Positions 9,992 through 19,415 of a DNA stretch of 21,315 nt are shown here, piece by piece. The stretch is from Gnomoniopsis sp. IMI 355080. Its lineage: Eukaryota; Ascomycota; Sordariomycetes; Diaporthales; Gnomoniaceae. The DNA lies in the NCBI GenBank assembly GCA_027946555.1, contig JAPEVC010000375.1, positions 1 through 21,315 of the forward strand, in the 5' to 3' direction. The notes beneath the pieces were generated by a model that saw nothing but the letters and a program-made list of their open reading frames with translations, was not told where the DNA came from and made no database searches. Both the position numbers and the translations under genes were made by a program. Numbering within the stretch: the first letter of the stretch is position 1; the number at the start of each line of letters is the position of its first letter.

Positions 9992-11930
9992 TTACCTAAA
10001 AATTCCTTCTGTGCTGGTCTATTCAGAGGATTGCCCTAGGAAAAAAGCCGTCTCTGAAACGCGGTCTTTTATTATGCTAGCATCCCACTAATAAAATCCT
10101 AGACGTCGATACTATTCGAGCCCTTCCATGTCCTGTTGACTTAATAATAATAATCCGATTATAACGTTATCCTGACTACCCTTCCTATGCTCGTGTGAGC
10201 TTAGTATAAGTACTAGTATATTACCACCTGCCGGCGGCTGGTACCCGTTGGTAAGCAGTTCTGTAAATACTTTTTGCGTCTTGTGATCAGGCTGGGAATT
10301 CCAACTTAAAGGATCTAGCCCTATAGATGACCAGATTTGGTCGTTAAAGTCGAGGAAGAGCCTTAGCAAGTTGTAGTTGTCGTCTATAAGTTCATAGGCG
10401 TGCTGAGCCTGGAAGGTCTCGAAGTGCTTGCGAACGATTAAAAAATTATATGTAGGTCCTTTGAAGGTACCCTAAATGATTTGGCCAATACGACGACAGT
10501 TCAGCTTGCTTCTTGTTTTTTCTTGGTAGTTAGATTAAAAGGTATTATTAAGTACCTAAGGAGGATTCCTCGGAATAGAAGAGCTGGGCAGAATATATTA
10601 TGCGCTTCCTTTTGCTATAGTCTCTGTGAAAATATGCATCTGACTAAGAATGGGATATCGTTGTATAAGTCGGGCGCCGAACTGGCACTGGAGGCCTGCC
10701 CTCTTGAATGAGTTGCCGAGCGCTCTCTGGTCCGGTACTAATAAACTAACTCGGATGTCGAAAATCTGCTGAATGCTATAAATATGATTATTTTCCTAGC
10801 TGGTTTGGCGGAATTGTGTGGTAATGTAAACGGCTATAGCGTTGCTACTTCGTAGTGCCTCGAGACCCGATCTTTCTCCGCGGCGAATTATCTTATAGTA
10901 CTGATTAGTAAGAGAGTTGTGACTTGTACCGACGTAAGTCTGGTAGTGACTCTAAATCCGAGACTAATAGTGATGTAGAATGTTAGAAATTCGCGTCGCT
11001 TTCCCTAGGCTGTTTGGTCGTATAGTTATGACCCCTTCTCGGCCTAGCATTATAGTATCCTGCCTAAGAAAGGCCTCTTAGAGTGTCTAGAGTGACGAAA
11101 ATTATGGATCTGAGAGAAGATCCTCTATATAAGTATTTAGTGACTCGAGAGAGGCTAGTGTTGTTAGAGATTATCCAGAGTCGCCCTATCCGATAAACGA
11201 TAAGATGAATCCTGTCTGCTTATCTAGAATATGTAGTATTAAGTTAAGCGAAGCTAAAGATAGGGAATGAAGCTAAATAAAGATAGCGTCTGCCCCTTTA
11301 AAAATGATAGCCTGCCTCCTGATCTCTTCGCTCGACCTTTTCTCTGCTCCGCCCTGTCGTTGGTCGATATATGCGATGTCCAATTAGAGAAAACTTACTG
11401 TGCCCTCTCCTAGTCTCGTGGTATTATATAGAACTTGTAGGAATTCTTCCGCCTTGAAATATTTGGGGTTGATTCTTGGCATGTCCTAAGGAATGCCGCC
11501 GATCGCAATGCCTGATACATCACTTTGTTCGTCTTCTGATAGTTGCTATCGACCCTAAGTATATGTGATTGCGTTGTATCGGGGCTTACTGTGACCGCCG
11601 TACTTGTTCCCAGGCTGCTATGGATACGATATAAGCTTGTGGGCCCCGTCGGTTGCCGAAGGATCCACGTATAAAAGATGTCTAGGCTATCGACTAAGAG
11701 CAGCCTCCTCGGCTATAATGCGATGGCGTAGGTTAATGTGGCGCTGAGTAGAAGAATCTGCCTCTGTTATGATTGAGATATAGCAGATAACGCCTTTGTA
11801 TAATTTAAGTTATGTTTAGCAGGGCTCTAGTTTCTGTGCTAATGCTAAATGTATTAAAATATTTAATGTTAGAGACGCCGAAGGATTAGTATTGCCCTTA
11901 TGCAGAGATTATTAATAGGGGTGGTAATAA
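9992..11930 (-). pseudogene. HET-domain pseudogene 2, single frame interrupted only by TAG/TAA
   Basis: One uninterrupted reading frame can be followed on the minus strand from 11578 to the final TAA at 9994-9992 (529 codons), with no frameshift. It starts the HET domain with YNAITYT, a stop, then G at 11552-11578. The next core motif is FL, a stop, LDIAYIDQ at 11360-11392, followed by GADAIFI, a stop and LH near 11280. At 11063-11095 comes SL, a stop, TL, a stop, EAFL, which is the WTLQE block. Further on, QRYPILSQMHIFTE and a long C-terminal part resemble the conserved tails of large fungal HET proteins. About twenty premature stops are present, roughly fourteen TAG and six TAA and no TGA, many at expected Trp or Gln codons. 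One core position reads Tyr where this motif usually has Cys, another G-to-A change. The frame can be traced upstream to about 11930, but the start is not identified. Confidence 0.85.
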
Positions 11931-12665
11931 TAGTATTAATATTAGCTCTCTAGCAATATAGAAGCTAATTTTTGCGGGAGTAAGAATCCTTGGTAAAGCA
12001 GAAGCGGGGAAGGGGCTAGATATTAGCGATCCGCTAGCGCTTTATAGAACCTAGTATAGCCCTTTCTACTTCTATTATAATATTGAATTTATTACTCGCG
12101 GAATAGCGAATAGTCGTGGTATAAAGTAAATACTCCTTTAATAACTTATAAATAAGCGATTGCTTAAAGTAGTCTTCTAATATGGATAGGCTGACGTATT
12201 TTCCTCTTCCTAATAGCTGAGAGGAGGAACTAACTATTATTATCTACCGGGCCTCGCTTTACTTTAGGCTCTACCCGATTATATCCTCGGTTGACCTGAT
12301 ATAAGCCTAGTTATGTAGGAACCGTAACGTACGAGGTAAGATAAAGCAGATATCCGCGAGCGCGTGGCCCGGGTCTTATATATGCTTCCCCAGCGGGCTA
12401 TAGAGCTTCTCCTGAGCCTGTAGCCTATAATTACGTAGGTGCTATTAGGTGCGAGTGCAGCCTGTCGTATATAGCTGATCCTGCGTAATATGAGCAGCCA
12501 CTAGCGCCCCTGCGTTAGAGCGAGATATTGAGTCTAGTACGAAATACCTGCCTCTCCGCGCGTTAGATTCTAACAATTTCCCTGGTGTCTCCTGTATTGC
12601 TACCTTATATATCTCGTGATGCCCTCGCTTATCCCCTCGTCGTCCCCATCGGCATCGCCATCGTC
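11869..12665 (-). pseudogene. Unidentified protein-coding remnant, RIP-degraded
   Basis: From about 12663 down to a TAA at 11871-11869 one minus-strand frame reads as protein-like sequence for some 265 codons. It has eleven internal stops, eight TAG and three TAA and no TGA, the same pattern as in the HET pseudogene downstream. Readable segments include YKVAIQETPGKLLESNARRG, DPGHALADICFILPRTLRFL and LLGRGKYVSLSILEDYFKQ. I do not recognise the family. It sits just upstream of HET pseudogene 2 in a different frame, so it may be that gene's N-terminal region joined through a lost intron or a one-base shift, or a separate gene. A (CAR)n-like tract lies at its 5' edge near 12666-12700. No start codon is clear. 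Confidence 0.5.
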
Positions 12666-12760
12666 ATTGCTGCTGCTGTTGCTGCTGTTGTTATCGTTGT
12701 CAGAGTGATATTAACTGGCCCTGACTTTGGAAGTGGCTTGCAGCTAAGAGGCACCGAAGC

Positions 12761-12800
12761 GCGTGTTTGGTTGAAATGCAGGGCGTGTTTGGGGGTGTTT
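12761..12800. repeat. GCGTGTTTGG direct repeats at the edge of the AT-rich block
   Basis: GCGTGTTTGG occurs at 12761-12770 and again at 12783-12792, followed by another GTGTTT. The cluster lies close to where the mutated AT-rich block gives way to normal sequence. Such subterminal repeats can mark the end of a DNA transposon, but I found no matching inverted end at the other side of the block, so this is tentative. Confidence 0.35.
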
Positions 12801-13581
12801 TACCGCCGGCCCCTATTGAATTAAAGTGTAACTTTGGAAGGCAACGTCTTATGATCCCAAACTTAAGAGAATATCTACCTGGGTATCCTCATAGTGTGAT
12901 GTGGATATCCGCCCCTCTTGACGGATGAATCGCCTTCCGTCCAACCATTTAGATGGCCGAGCACACTTTTGGCAGAAGTAAACTAAAGAAGACCGAAGCT
13001 AGGAGAATCATAACCTGGGAATGATTCGCGCCGAGCAGTGCGACAGTCCCAAGAATTGAAAATTTTCCTGCCTTGGCAACCCTGTCCATTGGAAGCGTCA
13101 GCAACGACAGAGAACGCCATGATTCAGGAATGCTTTGTGGTCAACGAAGCCAAAGAAGCCATCCTTCTCGGAAGCGTCTCAGCTCTGCGAGTGACGGGTG
13201 TCTCTCTTGCCCTCGGTCCTTTGGCGGCGCGTTCGGTCGTGGATGCTACATGACCTATGTATGTCCGGTTGTTTGTCGAGCAGCAGGGGGGCGGTGACAG
13301 TGGGGTCCGCATGATGTGTTGCACTGAAAGTGAGACACTAAATTAGGAATCCTGCTGTCTAAATGATCTGCAGAAATTGGCAGAAAAAAACAAGAGGGAG
13401 AGTAGAGACCTCTTGTCGCTCAGCTCGTGCAAAAGCGCACCCCTCAAATTGGCTAGCAATCCCGAGAGAAGCGCAGTCAGAACAATCGTCTCCTTCCAAA
13501 TTCTCTCGCGTTCCCAGAGCTTTACCCGTGGACAGCCAGACGTTCGGTACGAATCTGCGAGTGAGTTGCTCGCGGTTGAAA
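12801..13581. other. Intergenic region upstream of the rhodopsin-like gene
   Basis: Base composition is normal here. No convincing gene is visible; several short open frames overlap on both strands without family features. The stretch should contain the promoter and 5' untranslated region of the gene starting at 13582. One long frame running into that gene from 13363 shows no family features before the ATG at 13582. Confidence 0.45.
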
Positions 13582-14820
13582 ATGTCGGCCGCGTCTCCTT
13601 CGCCCGAATATCTCGCCGAGGATATCGGGTACACGCTGCTTAACACCACCTACACATTCATCGTTTTAATCACTTTGGTCTATGGCCTATTCGTTGTGTC
13701 CCGGTTGTTCTGCACAGAGCGAAATGGCTGGGAGATCTGGACTATCTACCCGGTTTCATATGTGTTCTGTTTGACGCTCTGCATATCCTGCATCTGTAAA
13801 CAACTCAATCGAGAAGTCGGGTCTGGGAGCAGCTTGCTGACCTTTCCTATCCAGTATTTCAGAAACTCGCCGATGCTGGCCGCCACACCATCTATGTTGT
13901 TCTCACAGACCCGGGAAAAGTGGAAACTTGGCTCAAGATCCAGACCGCGGACGAGGCCTTGTACATGACCGGAGTGACCTTGCCCAAAGTCGGGCTTCTT
14001 GTTCTGTTTCTTCACATCTTTGTTGAAAAACGGATCCGAGTGGCTACCAAGATCCTCCTGGCCGTGGTGGTCTTGCACTGGCTTGTCTCGGGTATCATCG
14101 TCATGTTCACCATCTGCCAGCCATTTTCCTTCAAGTGGGACAAGAGTATTGACGGTCACTGCGCGGACCTGCTCGGTGCTTACAGGTATATCAGCATACC
14201 GAACATCCTCACGGATCTAGCTATTTTGATCCTCCACTTGTCAACACTTTGGCACTTGAACATGAGCCCGATTCGAAAGGCTGGTTTGTTCCTGACATTC
14301 CTGGCCGGTGGACTGTGAGTTACGCCCCGATTTGTGCCCTATCTCAACCCATACTGTCGAAAATTGCACGTTCTAACTCGTGCGGTGGAAGTGGAATCAT
14401 CACTTCCATACTGCGTTTTAGTTGTTCTACAGCACCGACTTCAACGACGATTTCACCTACTTGGGCGTCTACACCATGATCTATACCGAGGCCGAGGCCT
14501 GTGCCTATTTCATCTGCTCCTGTCTTCCGGGTATCCGGCCGCTGGTACGATCACTATATCATAAGTCGGGTCTCAACTCTGCCTTAAGCACCTCCTATGA
14601 AAAGGGCGGTTCCACATCGGACAAGTACCTCAATCCGGCGAACACGCCCTTGGTAAACCTCAACCCCAAGGCTCACCATACGGCTACAATCTCAACAGGC
14701 CACATTAGCACGAAGCCTCGCAATTTTGAGGGTGATGGGGCATTCATTCGCTTGGAGGAGTCATTCCATGTTTCGCATTCTTCCGACCCGAAGGTTAGAG
14801 ACGTGTACGATGTGGTCTGA
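13582..14820 (+). CDS. SAT4/rhodopsin-like seven-helix integral membrane protein, with a frame problem at exon 3
   Basis: Exon 1 is 13582-13795 and exon 2 is 13855-14314, joined over a 59-nt intron with a GCTGAC branch site. The C-terminal part reads in one frame from 14422 to the TGA at 14818-14820. The product belongs to the fungal rhodopsin-domain (SAT4-like) membrane proteins. Diagnostic stretches are CQPFSFKWDKSIDGHCADLL and AYRYISIPNILTDLAILIL, followed by a cytoplasmic Ser/Thr-rich tail. The usual LPLP-type motif after helix 5 reads LHLS here. The last intron is ambiguous. The acceptor ending at 14391, with a good CTAAC branch site, restores GIITSILR, but its frame then stops at 14479 unless one base was lost around 14417-14422. 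An acceptor ending at 14432 keeps a 353-residue frame but removes about 14 residues of helix 6. Its ligand or role is unknown; some relatives are PTH11-like receptors. Confidence 0.75.
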
Positions 14821-15447
14821 GCCGTCTGATTGCAGACTTGACCTCAGGTCGAGGTAGAATGGTAGCGGAGGTGAAAGTCTCTAAGGGGAACGAGCCTGAG
14901 GCGATTCTGGATGTGTGTGAGAAATTTTGTATAATAGGCGATACGAATATGTCAGAAATACAGAAAAGTCTTGTTTGTCACGTCACGAGCTGCTGTGCAG
15001 CCCTGACCAACTTCACACGAAGTCCCCGGCAGACAAAGTGTGGGCCGTGAGCACCTATACCCTATTCTCTAGAAGTTCCTTAAGCGCAAGTCTTTATAGG
15101 ATAATGATCTATATACTACCAAGCTTCCAAGGTTATCTTCTTCTGGGAAATATGTGAGGTAAAACTGATATGTGCCACTTGCACTCACCTTTCACCCAAG
15201 TGACAAACCGTGTCTTCGTCGGGGAGCAATGGGAAGTAATACTAAAGAAACGAGATCACTTCTTTTCTGCTCATTATAGCAAAAGAACCTTCTCCGGTTC
15301 TTTGGGTAAGGGAAAGTGTATATAATAAAGTTGTGACCGCCGCCTAGCTCTGAAGAGTCCTGCCTCCATGGTCCAGCTTGAACTTCAAACCGGCAGTTGA
15401 TAAATATCATGAACCATGACAAGCATAGCATCTTCCCGAATGTCGTG
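14821..15447. other. Intergenic region between convergent genes
   Basis: This stretch separates the 3' ends of the rhodopsin-like gene (plus strand) and the thioesterase gene (minus strand), and should contain both 3' untranslated regions. Short open frames on both strands show no family features. I see no RNA gene or repeat. Confidence 0.5.
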
Positions 15448-16638
15448 TCAGATTTTCTCAGGTCTCTTCTTCTTTTCGCCGAACTTACGCGCAGCCTCCA
15501 ACACTAGAATTGACTGACGTGCTGTGGCCACCAATTCCATGTCCTCATTGCAGAAGGTGATTTCGATGTTCATCCTACCACCAGACAGCAAGTTCGCGGC
15601 CGTGCGCATGAGAACAAAGCGTAAACCTTCCTTGGGAAGAGCTCTCTTGTACTCAATATCAATCGTCAAGGTGTTGTTGAAGATGACAGACTTAACAGCC
15701 TGTTGGTCCGTTCGTTAGCATAGCCTGGGTAGCACTTGAGGCGGAAAAATCCATACCTCAGCAAGAGTATTTGTGGTTTGGCAGGTCACACCAGGGTGTT
15801 CGTCAGCCCACTGCGCCGCCTTTTGCTGGAAGACGTGCGCATCGTAAAGCCCACCATTCTGCAGGAGGGTATCTGACATAGAAGGGATGAAGTCGGTCAT
15901 CCAGGCCAGGTATGTCTCATCGATACGCTCGTCTCCCTGGAAGCCGTGCCAGGAATCGCAAATCGCCGGAGCCACGAACCCACCGCGCGGATATAAACCC
16001 AAGATTCGGCCTGTCATGGGAATGACTTCACCTTTGAGAAGGCATGGCACCCAGTTCTCGTCCGGCTTGTGTTCCAAAATTCGAGCAAAGTCTGGCTTGG
16101 GCTTAACAGGGGGCAAGAGTCCAGTCCAGGCGTTGGAAACAGAAGGGCCCAGTGGCTGGTCGAAGTTGGTGCATGTGGCTAGGGCTACCAGTCTAACTTT
16201 TTCTTTCTGACTAGGAAGTGGATTAATGGCGGACAAGAGCGGAATTGAGAGGATTGCTTGGTGCTTACAGTAGTTGCAGCTGAAGAGTGCTCACGGCGGC
16301 ACCGATCTTCAAGGATGTCACAACGACAGTGCTTTCACATCTCTCGCGTGGATACAAAAATTCGAGATGTAAATTGAGGAGGTGAGATTGGTTGCGAAAG
16401 CGACGGGCATCCGAACGGAGATGTGTCGTGGCGGTAAGTTGTATAATGGCGGCGAGGCCGCCTCCATGAAGAGCTATTCCGCCGAGAGCATTGTCAACTG
16501 TTGCGGACAAACGTGGAAAACAAAGTCTCTGTAGGACATACCTGGACCAACGGTCCAGTCTCCATGCCAGGAAGCTGTGTAGGTGTCGGTCCCCTCGATA
16601 TGCTGCAGGTTGATCTGCCTCTCAAGAGTTGTTGTCAT
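15448..16638 (-). CDS. Acyl-CoA thioesterase-like double-hotdog protein, 343 aa
   Basis: Four exons are 16638-16542, 16497-16269, 16210-15757 and 15699-15448, totalling 1032 nt in frame. The introns are 44, 58 and 57 nt, all GT-AG; the first is short even for a fungus. The protein resembles the thioesterase-like superfamily (4HBT_3/TesB-like), with two hotdog folds in tandem. The N-terminal domain holds LHGGG at 42-46, the usual HGG substrate-loop position. LATCTNFD lies at 119-126, and the second domain contains DSWHGF and ends with a lysine-rich tail. Such enzymes hydrolyse acyl-CoA or related thioesters. I see no signal peptide and cannot assign a compartment. The ATG at 16638 is the first in frame; upstream in-frame sequence lacks one. 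It is divergent from the MFS pseudogene, suggesting possible past coregulation. No disruption is seen. Confidence 0.9.
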
Positions 16639-17408
16639 GATTGCTGGTTTAGCAGGCACCCAATCAGGCCACCAGAGTGCAGGTTTCGAATATGATATGC
16701 GTGGAGCTGGTAAAGGATGGCATGCCTAGAGTCAAAATGATGTGAGGACATCAGTGTTGCCGGACATGCTGCTGCGACAAATAGGACGAATCCATAGACT
16801 TGCAACGCCTGAGAGCTCGGAGCACCTCGGTCTAAGTGAGGGGTTCCCGTCTTCCCAAAGGGTTTATGTTACCTCCAGGGTGCATCAGGTGGGGGCTGAA
16901 TGTACTCCAGATCGGCATGCCAGCGAGGTCTTATACATCAGCACAAGGGCTGTGGTTGCACAGGGGCTGTGGTGGCACAGCGTTACCAATGCCACCCTAA
17001 TTACCCAAGGCGATCTACCTACCTGGATAGGTAATTAGGCATCCATTGCTGCATAATGTGGTCATTGTGCTAGATACTTGGACCTGGAACTTTGGTTTTT
17101 GCACGAATAGATGCCAATTTCATATCCGGGATAAATTTTGTACCGTCTATATGAATATTGTGTTGCAATGTGACGAGCATGCAAATGTCTCACTTGAGCA
17201 GCGCAATTTTCCTTGCCATCATTGGCTTACCCTCTGATTTTCACCATACCTTGGTAAATTCCTATTGCTGTCCTGATGTAAATTCTTTTTATAGGCCTTG
17301 AGCTACCGAGGCCGCTTCAAAAATTGGTATGGTTTCAATATTGCTTTAAGATTATATTTTCGTGTTTGTTTAGCATCACCTGTTATGACCAGGGTTCCAA
17401 CTCCGACA
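16639..17408. other. Shared upstream region of the thioesterase gene and the MFS pseudogene
   Basis: These 770 nt lie between two divergent starts and should carry both promoters. Small open frames within it have no family features. It contains a perfect 10-bp inverted repeat, listed separately. The right third (about 17040-17390) is more AT-rich. No other gene is visible. Confidence 0.5.
16996..17039. repeat. Inverted repeat in the divergent promoter region
   Basis: CCTAATTACC at 16996-17005 is the exact reverse complement of GGTAATTAGG at 17030-17039. The loop contains a further ACCTA/TAGGT pair, so the whole 44-nt segment could fold into an extended hairpin. It lies roughly midway between the two divergent genes. 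It could be a dimeric transcription-factor site or a short palindromic repeat. Confidence 0.6.
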
Positions 17409-19415
17409 ATGGACGAACACAGCAATAAAACAGATGGGGCCAAAGATTCTGTCAAGATGTACCAAGATGCAGAGTTAGGGGTCTTGGCCTCTTAACATCC
17501 GGCCCAGAATGTGGAATCTCTTGTCCACGGCAGTGAGACACCAGCAATGAAGTCTGCTCATGGCTGGCGTTTCTGGGCGATATTTCCACCTCTTTGTCTT
17601 GGATAGTTCCTCATTGCTCTCGAAGCTGCCATTCCAACTGCATCCCTACCCAAGATTATATCGGATCTGGAAGCGGGTGATAACTGGGTCTGGATTGTGA
17701 ATGCATACCTCCTTACAAAGTGCGTACTTCATGACTATCTGCCAACCCTGTGGCTGGAAATAAATCAGACAGATACTATTGATCGTGACAGCACTGTCTT
17801 TATCCCGATATTCGGAGAGTCCGCCGACGTCTTCAGTAGACGCTAGCCAACGATATTTGCCGTGTCTATGTTCATTGTCGGCAGTGGTATAGCTGGAGGT
17901 GCTACTTCCACCGCCATGATCATTGGTTTGTCATGCCCTTACGCCACCTCTAAGGCCAGTTCTTTGCTTATATTTTCCTAGCTGGGCGCGCCGTGCAAGG
18001 CTTGGGTGGCGCCGGCATCAGTGTGTTTGGGAACGTCATCGTCTCCGACATTACCTCCGTCCGGGAGCGTGGGAAATACATGGCCATAGTATTCGGGACT
18101 CTTGGGCTTGGGCTTGCTCTTGGGCCCCCGATTGGAGGAATCTTGGCAGAGACCAACTGGCGTTGGGTTTTTGTGAGTTTTAATTTATGCCGGTTTAGTC
18201 CTCGAGACTGTTCTCACTCTTTGTACTGACTAGAAATTGCATCAAGTGGCTCAACCTACCGATCGGTGGACTTGCCCTGCTCATGGTGCTCTTCTTTCTC
18301 CACATCGATGTCCCGAAGCCACTCTCTATCCGCCGGGGTATCAAAGACATCGATTGGCTTGGCAATCTCCTACTCTTCGGAAGCCTAGTTAGTATCCTAA
18401 TTGCTTTAATCTGGGCTGACACGCGATACCCGTGGACGTCGCCCAGGATCCTCGTCCCATTCCTTGTTGGATTTGCCGGTTTAGCTGCCTTTCATACCTA
18501 CGAAGCAAGCAAGTTCTGCCAGCACCCGACAATCCCTCCCCACCTTTTCAGAAATCGGACGTCAATAGTCACGTTTGCCATTACCTTCTTTATGGGAGTC
18601 CTTTCTACGTGGAGAACATACTTTGTAGTTTTCTACTTCGAGGGTGTACTCCTTAAATCTGCCTCACAAGCAAGCGTTTTATTACTTCCATCGATTCTCG
18701 TCTATATACCCGCTTCGGTAGCAGGGGCGATATTTCTTTCCAAAACCGGCCGTTACAAACCCATTCACCTCGTGGCCCTCCTTCTGGTTGTTTTGGCCAG
18801 CGGGCTATACATCGACTTCAACCAAAACTCCTCGTTGTCCGAGATCGTTATATACCAGATGATAGCGGGTATTGGTACCGGCATACTTAGTAAGTTCCCA
18901 AAACCTGCTTACTATCACCGATTTTCTAGCTACCTCATCTGTGACGAGACGGAGCTTGTTAATAGTATTTCATCGGAATTAGCTAACTTCAAAAAGTCAG
19001 TACTACCCTTCCTGCTGCACAGGCAGCCCTGGATGACGTGGAATCCGTTGCAGCTAGCTCTCTTTAGGCGTATCTCCGTGGTTTTGGAACCATCTGGGGC
19101 ATCTCCATACCAGCAGCGATATTCAACACTAGGTTCACGCTTGAGTCCTACAAGATCTCTGACGCTGCTGTACGCGGCGTTCTGGGCCAGGGGAATGCTT
19201 ACTCCCGCGTCTCCGGAACATATATCTACTCCTTGAGTGCTGAGACCCGCGACGAGGTGGTAGGGGTCTACTTGGATGCTCTGAAGGTGGTCTGGTATGT
19301 CTGTCTCGGGTTGAGTGTGATTGCACTGGCTATCATTTTCTTAGAGAGAGAGGTTGTCATGAGGATCACGCGGAAAACTCAAAATGGGGCCGATAATGAG
19401 GAAGTCGTGGCTTAG
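17409..19415 (+). pseudogene. DHA2-type (14-TM) MFS transporter pseudogene with four nonsense codons and intact splice sites
   Basis: Five exons, 17409-17719, 17792-17925, 17982-18172, 18247-18889 and 18997-19415, join with GT-AG introns into one 566-codon frame. It encodes a major facilitator drug:H+ antiporter-type protein. Landmarks are NAYLLT, GESADVFSRR, GRAVQGLGGAG, the antiporter motif LGLALGPPIGG and NWRWVFWLNLPIGG across the third junction. The C-terminus has YIYSLSAETRDEVVGVYLDA. Four in-frame stops interrupt it: TAA at 17493 (codon 29), and TAG at 17604 (66), 17844 (122) and 19065 (450). The stop after FSRR sits where the family has Trp, and the one before AYLRGFGTIWG is also a usual Trp site, so TGG-to-TAG is likely. 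There are no frameshifts. An in-frame ATG at 17385 is an alternative start. As it stands only a short peptide could be made, so loss looks recent and RIP-like. Confidence 0.88.

Noticed and set aside
10112..10369. A stand-alone 85-residue gene on the minus strand
   Set aside because: It lies inside the continuous HET pseudogene 2 frame, bounded by RIP-type stops.
7792..11930. The two HET pseudogenes as arms of one inverted duplication
   Set aside because: Their readable motifs and spacing differ throughout (for example VDLFCIPQ versus LDIAYIDQ, and the distance between the first two core motifs), so they are different HET genes, not copies.
12585..12824. A plus-strand hydrophobic Ile/Val/Ala-rich membrane peptide
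   Set aside because: The hydrophobic run comes from translating a trinucleotide-rich tract and has no family features. The protein-like signal in this area is on the minus strand.
13363..13581. A longer N-terminus for the rhodopsin-like protein starting at 13363
   Set aside because: The extra residues show no family similarity or signal peptide, and the ATG at 13582 has a good context just before helix 1.
17298..17495. A separate 65-residue gene upstream of the MFS pseudogene
   Set aside because: Its end is the N-terminus of the transporter, stopped by the TAA at 17493. The part before 17385 has no support.
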